Virus record (IMG/VR): IMGVR_UViG_3300009184_000133
Coordinates: 1-30,785 of that record
Direction: 5' to 3' (one strand)
Source of the DNA: a virus
Length of the DNA: 30,785 bases
The notes beneath the pieces are model-generated. The model did not search any database. It was not told the origin of the DNA and saw only the letters and a program-made list of their open reading frames with translations. Both the position numbers and the translations under genes were made by a program. This document shows positions 14,455-21,602 of the stretch, piece by piece; the first letter of the stretch is position 1; every line of letters starts with the position of its first letter.

Positions 14455-15151
14455 GGCTAGTATTTTCACAATCACTTATTTTTGGCATCCAAGGTTTATT
14501 GTCTAAATCAAGCAGCTTGCGTTTGTTGGTGCTTTTCCATTGTCTTACATAAGTGCTTTTTGCACTGCTGTAGTTGTTGTAATGTCGTAGTTCAATTTTC
14601 ATATTGTTATAATCAACATAACTGTGCTCATTGCCAATGTCTGGCCGTCCCATGAGTTCCCACATTTTAACATAAGCCCAGGAATCACCGTGCCAGGTCA
14701 GTTTGTCCTGATCAAAATATTGCAATGCCTGTTCAAAAAATGGCACGCTACTGCGGCGGGCCAGTCTCCACCAAGGACTAATTGCAATGACATCTTGTCT
14801 ACGCAACAGTGCGAGATCACAATCTTCAGGCAATTCAGGAAAATCACGCATGAGTCTTGCGTCTGGTTCTGTCAACCAAAACACTTGATCATCTGCTTGT
14901 GTTTTTAAATATTCAGCAAAAAACAATTCTCTGTTGTATACAACGTTTTGCGGATCGCCGTCAAAATAGACATTTTCATCGCCCCATCCCGGATGACCTT
15001 GCACAGTCAAATGCACTAGAGGAATACCAAAATATGCTAGATTTTTTCTTGCTCCAACAAACAGTTGTTCGTAGATGTCGTCTGGAAAATCTTCGCTGCC
15101 GGGTTGAAATTCTCTGAAGTTGACTGTGGCGTGATATATTACTGCTTTCAT
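14450..15151 (-). CDS. Unidentified glycan-island protein (putative sugar transferase)
   Basis: 233 residues. AAGGA lies ahead of ATG 15151. The start MKAVIYHATVNF, then YEQLFVGARKNLAYFGIP, FWLTEPDARLMRDFP (a possible DxR in place of a DxD), WWRLARRSSVPFFEQAL and WAYVKMWELMG resemble a GT-A-like nucleotide-sugar fold, but no convincing DxD is present. It may bind a sugar nucleotide or be a relative that lost activity. The final codons hold the late-promoter box of the next gene. Confidence 0.6.
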   Translation of the reverse strand: MKAVIYHATVNFREFQPGSEDFPDDIYEQLFVGARKNLAYFGIPLVHLTVQGHPGWGDENVYFDGDPQNVVYNRELFFAEYLKTQADDQVFWLTEPDARLMRDFPELPEDCDLALLRRQDVIAISPWWRLARRSSVPFFEQALQYFDQDKLTWHGDSWAYVKMWELMGRPDIGNEHSYVDYNNMKIELRHYNNYSSAKSTYVRQWKSTNKRKLLDLDNKPWMPKISDCENTSL

Positions 15152-15169
15152 GGCGATCCTTGAATATTT

Positions 15170-15730
15170 TTATTCACACACTGCGGCTATGGATTGATTC
15201 ATAAGCCAATGCAAAGATTTCACTCGTCGCCGACTGTATTTGTTTATGGTGTTTGACAATGTAAAAGGCGAGTACCAACAGTTGTGATCAGCATGCACTA
15301 GTTCGTAAAATTTTCCATCGTCTAGTTCTTTAAAATTAGTTTGGTGCAACAAGTAAGCATCTGGTGCTGTGATGATTACCACGCCCTGAAATCGATCAAC
15401 TTGCTGTAAAAAACTTTGCACATTATCCACATGCTCGATCACTTCTGGTATCAAGATAGTGTCATACACATCAGATATTTGATCCCAGCTACTGTAGAGT
15501 TCGCCATTGGGCACACGTAGAACTTCTGCCGCATGATAATCTAATCCATCTAGTCTTGCACACAAAGGTGCAATCTGTAGATGTAGACTTTTATGAACTT
15601 TGATCTTTGGCCAATCAGAGTAGCCCACATGCAAGACTTTTTTATTTTCAATAAAGGGCTTAAAAAAATCTATTCTGTTGCCATTTTTAAATGTTTTGTC
15701 TACATCAAGACAGTGTCTATGAGATCCCAT
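15170..15730 (-). CDS. Class I SAM-dependent methyltransferase-like protein
   Basis: 186 residues. VLHVGYSDW at 32-40 stands at the glycine loop (motif I), though with fewer glycines than usual. TILIPEVIEHVDNVQSFL at 91-108 is the motif IV region with the common EVIEH. GVVIITAPDAYLL forms the next strand. ATG 15730 has a GATAAATA late-like box five bases upstream. It is one of three methyltransferase-like genes in a row, each clearly distinct in sequence. Target: probably a glycan or small molecule, but not shown. Confidence 0.65.
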   Translation of the reverse strand: MGSHRHCLDVDKTFKNGNRIDFFKPFIENKKVLHVGYSDWPKIKVHKSLHLQIAPLCARLDGLDYHAAEVLRVPNGELYSSWDQISDVYDTILIPEVIEHVDNVQSFLQQVDRFQGVVIITAPDAYLLHQTNFKELDDGKFYELVHADHNCWYSPFTLSNTINKYSRRRVKSLHWLMNQSIAAVCE

Positions 15731-15735
15731 GTAGA

Positions 15736-15743
15736 TATTTATC
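15736..15743 (-). promoter_or_regulatory. T4-late-like promoter box, leaderless position
   Basis: GATAAATA, 7 of 8 matches, five bases (TCTAC) before ATG 15730. The box lies in a 16-base near-perfect inverted repeat, GTAGATA-tt-TATCTAC (15731-15746). Confidence 0.62.
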
Positions 15744-15751
15744 TACGTAGA

Positions 15752-16264
15752 TTACGAGGACAAAGTGTTGTGCTGTAGTTCTAATATCAATTCTGATGGT
15801 CCTGCCCAGTTTGAAAACTTTTGCTGCCACCACTCGGCTGGGTGCAAACTGGCATAGGGTTTTTTCAAGTTCTTTGGAGGTGCCATTCCTATGCCAATGA
15901 TGCACACCTTTGCAGTGACTTTTTGTAATTTTTGTTTTATGTCATCAATTTGCTGATCTGTACAAAATTGCAACACATCAAGACACATACTACAATCAAA
16001 AGAAGAAGTCCAATCTGGTTCCCGACTAGCAGGTTGGTAGCCTGGATCAAATTGATACACTGCACTCAGTGGTATGCCTAGATTGTTGTGTATCCGATAC
16101 ACACTGTACTGATGCCCTTTACCGCAGCCATAGTCCAATAAGGTTTGGCAACTGTGTTTTTTAAATGCTGAATCAATTGTTGGCAGATATTGTAAAGTAC
16201 CTTTGCCTGCCCAATTTTTGTTGCCAGCATGAAATTGTTTTACTAAATCTAACTGAGTATCCAT
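15752..16264 (-). CDS. SAM-dependent methyltransferase
   Basis: 170 residues. A clear motif I TLLDYGCGKGHQY at 41-53, then YQFDPGYQP, CSMCLDVLQF and a C-terminal strand VCIIGIGMAPPKN. Residues near HPAEWWQQKFSNWAG resemble the end of small phage-encoded methyltransferases. It starts three bases after the next-upstream gene's stop, so both are in one operon. Substrate not evident. Confidence 0.78.
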   Translation of the reverse strand: MDTQLDLVKQFHAGNKNWAGKGTLQYLPTIDSAFKKHSCQTLLDYGCGKGHQYSVYRIHNNLGIPLSAVYQFDPGYQPASREPDWTSSFDCSMCLDVLQFCTDQQIDDIKQKLQKVTAKVCIIGIGMAPPKNLKKPYASLHPAEWWQQKFSNWAGPSELILELQHNTLSS

Positions 16265-16267
16265 GTT

Positions 16268-16786
16268 TTAGAATTTTTCTAATATCAATCGCAGTTCAGG
16301 ACTGCCCGTGGGATTTTTTACTGGATTGGCTGTGAAGTTTACAGACTCTGACCATACAATATTACATTGATCAAACTGTTGTTTGACCCGTTCCATCCAC
16401 CAATCTGCATTTTCTATGATCAAGTGTGCATTGCGACCATCGGGCAGTCGTTTTTTTGCAGGATAACAGGCAATGATCAAAAAGGCTGCACGAGAAAATT
16501 TGCTTTGCATAAGTTTCAATAACTCATCCAGTTGATCAGGCTCGAAGTGTTCTATCACATCGCAACTGACCAAACAATCATATGTGCCAGCAGGCACAAC
16601 ATTGTAATCAGGATTGCCAGGATCATAGCCGGCCAGTTCTCGAATACTGGAGAAATCATGTTCTACGCGATCGAGAAGATTGCCATTTGCACACCCCCAA
16701 TCCACCAGACTCCAAGGCTGATATTTGGCAACAAAATCGTGTACCAAGTCATACTTGGGCAAAAGTTCTTTGTATATCCCAACCAT
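16268..16786 (-). CDS. SAM-dependent methyltransferase
   Basis: 172 residues. SLVDWGCANGNLLDRV (26-41) is motif I, AGYDPGNPDY motif II, and CLVSCDVIEHFEPDQL (71-86) motif IV. The C-terminal WWMERVKQQF resembles the gene next to it (WWQQKF), so the two probably share an origin. ATG 16786 follows the TAA of the UvsY-like gene by one base, tying the glycan-island operon to the uvsX operon. Confidence 0.78.
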   Translation of the reverse strand: MVGIYKELLPKYDLVHDFVAKYQPWSLVDWGCANGNLLDRVEHDFSSIRELAGYDPGNPDYNVVPAGTYDCLVSCDVIEHFEPDQLDELLKLMQSKFSRAAFLIIACYPAKKRLPDGRNAHLIIENADWWMERVKQQFDQCNIVWSESVNFTANPVKNPTGSPELRLILEKF

Positions 16787-16787
16787 G

Positions 16788-17240
16788 TTATACTGTGATA
16801 TCTTCCATGCCTGCTGTGCGCAGGCGCACCACGTGACCCATTTGCCACTGCTTGGTGTCCAGGCCCTTCATGATGCCCAACCAACGATTGCGTAGTAGTG
16901 CCACTTCATTGATGATGGTTTCAAAGTCCACAACTTCTTCCTCACCATCCACATACTTTTCAGCATCACGTGCTGTGAGCGCACGAGCATAGCCTTCTAA
17001 GTACTTCTTGAAATGTTTGGTGCGAATTTTGCGTAGCTGAATGTTGAGGTAGTTCAACACAGCTTCAATTTCTTGTAGTTGGTTGAATCTATGTTCGGTA
17101 ATGCCTGGTAGTGCTGTGATATTTTTTTCTACCAGGCCACCAATTTTGCAGTCACGCTTGGCATCCGTGAGTTCTGACTCAAAATGTGCAATGAAGTCAG
17201 GTATGTTGCCAAGGTCGGCAACTACTCGGCTGTACCACAT
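16788..17240 (-). CDS. Conserved protein downstream of uvsX, possibly UvsY-like recombination mediator
   Basis: 150 residues, mostly helical. Signature stretches: FESELTDAKRDCKIGG, ALPGITEHRFNQLQEIEAVL, HFKKYLEGYARALTARDAEK and LRNRWLGIMKGLDTKQWQM. The closing pattern, a long helix followed by a Trp-Gln motif, is reminiscent of UvsY, the small protein that loads UvsX onto gp32-coated DNA. The position two genes after uvsX agrees. Marine T4-like phages carry this gene next to uvsX, usually listed as hypothetical. The UvsY call is therefore tentative. The start overlaps the preceding TGA (TGATG). Confidence 0.55.
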   Translation of the reverse strand: MWYSRVVADLGNIPDFIAHFESELTDAKRDCKIGGLVEKNITALPGITEHRFNQLQEIEAVLNYLNIQLRKIRTKHFKKYLEGYARALTARDAEKYVDGEEEVVDFETIINEVALLRNRWLGIMKGLDTKQWQMGHVVRLRTAGMEDITV

Positions 17241-17503
17241 CAGTAGTCATCTTCTTGATTGTAGTTGTCCTCGTCATCGGGCTCTTCTTCGTCCTCTTCT
17301 GCATAATCCTTGTCGTTGTCCAAGTATGCAGTTAGAGCTTTTTTGATGTCCGAATCACCTTTGAAAGCTTCTCGAATTTCGTCAACATCATGGTCATGGT
17401 CGATTAGAATAGCCACAATGCTTTCGGCAGCATCCATACGATCTACCACGTTGACATATCGTTTTAACTCTCCCCAAATTTCGCTTGCTACTTCTGCTGA
17501 CAT
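17240..17503 (-). CDS. Small acidic protein between uvsX and the UvsY-like gene
   Basis: 87 residues. The N-terminal EVASEIWGELKRYVN and AAESIVAILIDHDHDVDEIREAFKG are helical. The C-terminal third is nearly all Asp and Glu (DYAEEDEEEPDDED...). Similar acidic-tail proteins occur at this spot in marine T4-like phages. An acidic tail could mimic DNA or dock to gp32/UvsX, but that is inference. GGAGG, within the end of uvsX, lies close to its start. Confidence 0.8.
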   Translation of the reverse strand: MSAEVASEIWGELKRYVNVVDRMDAAESIVAILIDHDHDVDEIREAFKGDSDIKKALTAYLDNDKDYAEEDEEEPDDEDNYNQEDDY

Positions 17504-17505
17504 TT

Positions 17506-18561
17506 TTATTCCTCCGTTGCGTCGGCTGTACTTACCTCAGTTTTGATGTTCTTGAAGTCAATCATGACTTTGTCCAAGCAACCATCATCGTTCTTTTCCC
17601 ATGCTTTGCGGAACTTCTTGATGATCTCGCCTTCGCTGGTGGTAAACACCAAACTGTTGCCTTCACGCTTGAGCAGTTCTTTTTTCTCAATCAGGTCCAC
17701 AAGACCACTGTAAGGACTCATGCCTGTTGTGTAAGGAATCTTGACCTGCACACCTTCAAACGGTTTGGCGTAACGTGTTTTCATAACTTTACAGCCGGCA
17801 CGAATACCATTCACGTCACTGACTTTGTTGCCGTCCTCGTCCTCTTTCAGCTTCATCTTTTTCATGGCCACCACAATTGAACTGGCGTAAATGAAGCCTT
17901 GACCACCGGAAATTTTATCATCAGGATCAAACATATCCTGGCTTGCGTATGTGTGGTTGGTACATACCAAGCCCACGTTGTAACTACCAAACATGTTTAC
18001 ACAATTACGCACCAAAGCAGTGAGAGCTTTGGGTTTACGACCTAGGTCACCTTTCATTTCTCCAGCATCAAACTGGTTAACGTCAGTGGGAGTCAACAAC
18101 ATGCCCAGCGAGTCAATCACAAACATGACTTTGGGACGTTCACCTTCGGGCAAAAGTTTGTAATCACTCATGAATGTTGAAATGGTCTTGGCCACGTCAT
18201 CAATCATGGCCATACTCAACTTCAGCAGTTTGCTTTCACTGGTATCCACGCCCAAGGCTTTGAGCCAGTCCTCATCCAAGGCGTTTTCACTGTCAATCAG
18301 CACCACAAAGATGCCTTGCTCTTGTGCATTCTTGATAATGTTGCCTGAACAAATGTAACTCTTGCCAGCACCAGAGTCACCAGCAAACACTGTGACCTTG
18401 CCCAAGGGAATGCCGCGATTGAAGTCACCTGAGATCAAGTAGTTTAGTGCATAATTACCTGTTGAAATCCAATCTGTTGGATCGTTAAAACCGATACTCA
18501 AGCCGTCGATGCTTTTTGTGATTTCCTTGCGGAACTTGCTTACGTCAAATGGTTTTCCCAT
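17506..18561 (-). CDS. uvsX: UvsX RecA-like recombinase
   Basis: 351 residues. Walker A GDSGAGKS at 61-68, Walker B KVMFVIDSLGML (144-155), and the RecA-like glutamate region DSENALDEDW (90-99) are all in place. GGQGFIYASS (about 220-229) fits the DNA-binding-loop region. UvsX catalyses homologous pairing in recombination-dependent phage replication together with gp32 and UvsY. The promoter at 18586-18614 and a local AAAGGA precede the ATG. It heads the operon that continues into the glycan island. Confidence 0.95.
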   Translation of the reverse strand: MGKPFDVSKFRKEITKSIDGLSIGFNDPTDWISTGNYALNYLISGDFNRGIPLGKVTVFAGDSGAGKSYICSGNIIKNAQEQGIFVVLIDSENALDEDWLKALGVDTSESKLLKLSMAMIDDVAKTISTFMSDYKLLPEGERPKVMFVIDSLGMLLTPTDVNQFDAGEMKGDLGRKPKALTALVRNCVNMFGSYNVGLVCTNHTYASQDMFDPDDKISGGQGFIYASSIVVAMKKMKLKEDEDGNKVSDVNGIRAGCKVMKTRYAKPFEGVQVKIPYTTGMSPYSGLVDLIEKKELLKREGNSLVFTTSEGEIIKKFRKAWEKNDDGCLDKVMIDFKNIKTEVSTADATEE

Positions 18562-18585
18562 GTTATGTCCTTTTATAGTTTAAAA

Positions 18586-18614
18586 ATTATACAGTGATTT
18601 ATCTCATCTGTCTA
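18586..18614 (-). promoter_or_regulatory. Sigma70-like promoter of uvsX
   Basis: TAGACA (18609-18614, 5 of 6), 17-base spacer, TATAAT (18586-18591). The start point leaves a leader of about 18 bases including AAAGGA before ATG 18561. Confidence 0.72.
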
Positions 18615-18703
18615 TGTGTAAAGAAATATATTAAAGTCAATTTTCATCTGCAATTTTGCCATTATGCCGAGGTTGTATAAAAATATAATTTATTGATTGC
18701 CAT

Positions 18704-19567
18704 TTAGTTTTTGTGCAAATTTATATAGGCAGTGTAATATTGTAATAACAAGTCTTCGTTAAAATCATCATAACCCAGCCAATTGTATAATTTTTTTATA
18801 CAAATAAAAAAATTATCCTTGTCAAAAAATGTATTATCTACATCTAAATTAAAAATTGGATTGCTAATATTGTACCATGGATAGAACTGTTTTATTTCTG
18901 TTATTATGTCCTGATCTATGGTAATATGCTTTGCGATACGATCAATATTGTAATAATTCTGTTGGAACAATTCCCAAGATGGCCAGCTATTACCTTTTAG
19001 TGCGTTGTACTTTTCTTCACATTCATTGCCACAATAATTTGCTGCTGAATATTTTTTTTGAGATTTATTTTTTTTAAACGATGCAATTTCTTGAAATTTT
19101 TGACAATTGGTCAACAGTATTATTTTAGAGTTTGGCCATAACGATACGTACTGAGAAATATGCTCAAAATTATTAGACCTAGTTTCTGCAAAAAAATCCA
19201 TATTCTTATCTATTAGGTTTGATATTCTATTGTCTATTCCATAGTTGTACACAATACCTTTTTGCATTCTGTCAAACACAAAAAACTCAGACTTGAATAA
19301 AAATGAGGCATCATCGTAAAAATCTTGATTGTTGAATTCGTAATCAAACCACTGTGACATATTATTTTTGTGCGGCAAGGTCTTCATTATTGAAGACAAT
19401 CTATATGCATAATCAACCGGGTGTTTCAACAAATATTCGCAAGATTCAATATCCATTGGAACACAGTGTTGACTCAATGATAAACAGTTCATTATAAATT
19501 TTCCACCAGCATACTGTGGATACCACATGATAATTAAATTATCAGCATTAAAATTTATATTAGTCAA
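18704..19567 (-). CDS. Hypothetical protein in an AT-rich insert, IIMWYPQYAGGKF family
   Basis: 287 residues from a TTG at 19567 that overlaps the TGA of the preceding gene. The motif NLIIMWYPQYAGGKFIMNCL near the start resembles the phosphate-loop region of sulfotransferase-like or kinase-like proteins, but GGK is followed by F, so this is weak. The following text (SLSQHCVPM, YAYRLSSIMKTLPHKNN) matches a family I associate with marine phage glycan loci. It is much richer in A+T than the neighbouring uvsX and gp32, suggesting recent acquisition. Function not assigned. Confidence 0.55.
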   Translation of the reverse strand: MTNINFNADNLIIMWYPQYAGGKFIMNCLSLSQHCVPMDIESCEYLLKHPVDYAYRLSSIMKTLPHKNNMSQWFDYEFNNQDFYDDASFLFKSEFFVFDRMQKGIVYNYGIDNRISNLIDKNMDFFAETRSNNFEHISQYVSLWPNSKIILLTNCQKFQEIASFKKNKSQKKYSAANYCGNECEEKYNALKGNSWPSWELFQQNYYNIDRIAKHITIDQDIITEIKQFYPWYNISNPIFNLDVDNTFFDKDNFFICIKKLYNWLGYDDFNEDLLLQYYTAYINLHKN

Positions 19568-20451
19568 TGGTTTGATTTACTAGGTCGGTAACCAAATACT
19601 TCAACGCATTCAGTCTGGATGTGCTCGGGCAAATTATAAAAATCTTCTTCTTTGTCACAATCCGGCCAAGAAGGATCTCTAATTTGATCGTAAAACGTTA
19701 TCCAACTGGTTTGATTTCCTATGGAGTTACTTGTCTTATCAAAGACCTTGCTGTAAAATATCAAATCAGATGTGCGTTTGATTAATGTAGAGATTCTTTC
19801 GGGACGAACATTGATCAAATAATTGATGTACATGTCATATTCAGACATAAACATTGTAAGAGATGGGTTGATAGAAGTAGGATCATCAAACATCAACTGC
19901 TGATACACAGTCAACTGAGGTAATAAATGCAATTTTTCAATTGTTACTTGAATTTCTTCAAGGATATCAGTTGAAAAAATTACTGCCTCTACTATAAAAC
20001 TTTTATCTGAATCAACGTTGACATTTATTGATCGCTTGACAAATTCGGTAGTATCGTGTAGTGGCCAACGATCATCATAAAATACTGTTTGTTTGTTGTC
20101 AACAATCCATTGAGTTGGTTGCTGAAATCGAACTTCTGCATCAATTACCAGTGCATGTCCCTTGACAATTCTATTAAGATTCAGTTTAAAAATTTGTTGT
20201 TTGATCCAGTTATGGTTATACAAATTTTTATAGCTAAAGTCCGGGTCTAGCATTGACCAAAAATCTCTGTCTCTGATCAAGTTATATCCAGGAATGTCAA
20301 TTGTGGTGTTTGATACTATATTTCTTGACAAGATTGGATCAGTAACAAACTGATCAATTGACTCGATACATTCGTCAACTATATCTTTGTAGTCAGCACA
20401 ACAGAATACAAATACGTGCAATCCGTTATTGTACTCTGTTGTGTTTGTCAC
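19564..20451 (-). CDS. Glycosyltransferase-like protein (DUF6492-like)
   Basis: 295 residues from a GTG at 20451, seven bases beyond the end of gp32. NHNWIKQQIFKLNLNRI followed by HALVIDAEVRFQQP resembles the WxxQQxxKL...D-x-D pattern of DUF6492-type sugar transferases (here D-A-E in place of DxD). Later FYDDRWPLHDTTEF and LPQLTVYQQLMFDDP fit the acceptor part. It is AT-rich like the next gene and apparently co-transcribed from gp32. Probable glycan role; catalytic competence uncertain because of the DAE. Confidence 0.6.
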   Translation of the reverse strand: MTNTTEYNNGLHVFVFCCADYKDIVDECIESIDQFVTDPILSRNIVSNTTIDIPGYNLIRDRDFWSMLDPDFSYKNLYNHNWIKQQIFKLNLNRIVKGHALVIDAEVRFQQPTQWIVDNKQTVFYDDRWPLHDTTEFVKRSINVNVDSDKSFIVEAVIFSTDILEEIQVTIEKLHLLPQLTVYQQLMFDDPTSINPSLTMFMSEYDMYINYLINVRPERISTLIKRTSDLIFYSKVFDKTSNSIGNQTSWITFYDQIRDPSWPDCDKEEDFYNLPEHIQTECVEVFGYRPSKSNH

Positions 20452-20458
20452 AGTGTTA

Positions 20459-21460
20459 TTATTTGTTCTGACGACTACGGATCATGGCCAGGATGTCCTG
20501 GGCATTTTGTCCTGAGGCTGCAGGCTTGGCCACTGGTGCGGTTGCTGCAGGAACATCGTCGTCATCAAAACCATTGTCTGCTGGTGCAGGTGTTGCCACT
20601 GGTGCAGGCTTGACTGCTGGTGCAGGTGCAGGTGCGTCCTCATCCACATGTGCGGCGCCGGCTCCGCCAGGTGCTTGAATACCTGCGGGACGGAAGTATT
20701 GACCCCAACGTTCGGTGTCGTATGGTTGTCCATCTACTGACGCTTCAAACATCTCTTTGATCACCTTCAACTCAACATCACCGGGTTTTTTGGGCAAGAA
20801 TGTGCTCAAGTCAAACAAGCCGTGTGTGGCAATTGCTGCCTGTTCAGCTTCAGTCAATGCTGATTCCTTACGTGCCCATTTGCTTGTGCTGTAGTCAGCA
20901 AAGCCACCCTTGGCAGTTTTACTGACTCGGAAGTCCAGGCCACGCAAGGTGTCTGTGGGCATTTCTTCCAGTTCAGGATCCATCAGTGCACCTTTGATGG
21001 TGGCAAAGATTTGTGGTCCGATAATGAAACGTCGGATGGGATTTTCTGGAGTCTTGTCTTCGCTCAGTGGGTTCTCACGCACAAAGCCTTGGAAGATGTA
21101 ACTGCGTTTCTTCCAGTATTTGCGACCCATTTCTTCAAGACTCTTGTCCTTAAACCAGGTGCGCACTTCTGCCAAGATAGGACATGCATCGCCCCACATT
21201 TCCACACAAGGTACTTGTACGTACACTTGTTTGGAATCCCCTTCGCCTTTGATGCCAGCAAAAGGCAAACGAATCATTGCTCGTTCTTGCCAGAAAAATG
21301 TGTTCTTTGTATTTGCATCGGGAAGGAATCGCAGTGTTGTACTTTGTCCTTCTTCCATATTCCAATGTGGATAAATTGAATTGTCTCCACCGGTGGATTG
21401 CCCACCTTTGTTACCCTCTGCTGCCTGTAGTCTTGCTCTGATTTCTGCTAATGATGCCAT
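20459..21460 (-). CDS. 32: gp32-type single-stranded DNA binding protein
   Basis: 333 residues. The basic N-terminus MASLAEIRARLQAAEG is the cooperativity domain. WNMEEGQSTTLRFLPDAN and FFWQERAMIRLPF are OB-fold strands. Cys85 and Cys93 lie in the region that carries the zinc site in T4 gp32. RRFIIGPQIFATIKG is characteristic of marine T4-like gp32. A Pro/Ala-rich acidic tail (about 255-333, with FDDDD) ends in DILAMIRSRQNK. It coats replication intermediates and organises UvsX and the helicase. CAAGGAG precedes the ATG; the 80-base leader holds possible autogenous signals. Confidence 0.93.
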   Translation of the reverse strand: MASLAEIRARLQAAEGNKGGQSTGGDNSIYPHWNMEEGQSTTLRFLPDANTKNTFFWQERAMIRLPFAGIKGEGDSKQVYVQVPCVEMWGDACPILAEVRTWFKDKSLEEMGRKYWKKRSYIFQGFVRENPLSEDKTPENPIRRFIIGPQIFATIKGALMDPELEEMPTDTLRGLDFRVSKTAKGGFADYSTSKWARKESALTEAEQAAIATHGLFDLSTFLPKKPGDVELKVIKEMFEASVDGQPYDTERWGQYFRPAGIQAPGGAGAAHVDEDAPAPAPAVKPAPVATPAPADNGFDDDDVPAATAPVAKPAASGQNAQDILAMIRSRQNK

Positions 21461-21479
21461 AGTTTTTTCTCCTTGATAA

Positions 21480-21527
21480 GTTGCCTATGTTATGTTGCCT
21501 ATCTAAATGTTTAGATCTTAGTTGCCT
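21480..21527 (-). promoter_or_regulatory. gp32 leader: three GGCAAC repeats and a hairpin
   Basis: On the minus strand AGGCAAC occurs at 21521-21527, 21494-21500 and 21480-21486, and a perfect 7-bp inverted repeat ATCTAAA-ca-TTTAGAT lies between (21501-21516). T4 gp32 represses its own mRNA through a leader structure plus unstructured repeats, so this is a candidate operator. Confidence 0.45.
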
Positions 21528-21540
21528 GTGACTCACAAAC

Positions 21541-21578
21541 AAAAAAGCGCAAACACTGTAGTAGTATATGCGCTCTTT
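21541..21578 (-). terminator. Terminator hairpin with a promoter -10 in its loop
   Basis: Minus strand stem AGCGCA (21569-21574) with TGCGCT (21546-21551), extendable by three A-T pairs past one mismatch, 17-base loop, then a run of six Ts. It would end transcripts from the large gene upstream. The gp32 promoter -10 lies in the loop. Confidence 0.55.
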
Positions 21579-21591
21579 GTCTACGTGTCAA
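21563..21591 (-). promoter_or_regulatory. Sigma70-like promoter of gp32
   Basis: TTGACA (21586-21591, perfect), 17-base spacer, TATACT (21563-21568). Transcripts start in the hairpin loop, so they lack the 5' arm and escape the terminator. Confidence 0.78.
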
Positions 21592-21594
21592 GAG

Positions 21595-21602
21595 TATTTA
21601 TG
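21595..21602 (-). promoter_or_regulatory. T4-late-like box upstream of gp32
   Basis: CATAAATA, 7 of 8 matches. T4 gene 32 is also read late from its own late promoter, so a second promoter here is plausible. Position only; transcripts from it would cross the hairpin. Confidence 0.35.

Noticed and set aside
5775-16786. Island as a DNA-base glucosylation system like that of T4
   Set aside because: The transferases have GT-A features (DxD, GT25, cupin) of surface-glycan enzymes. I recognise no alpha- or beta-glucosyltransferase and no dCMP hydroxymethylase here.
17485-17880. Plus-strand frames of 60-180 residues within uvsX, gp32, gp17 and other genes
   Set aside because: All lie opposite strongly supported minus-strand genes, carry no motif, and have no ribosome site. 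They are shadow frames.
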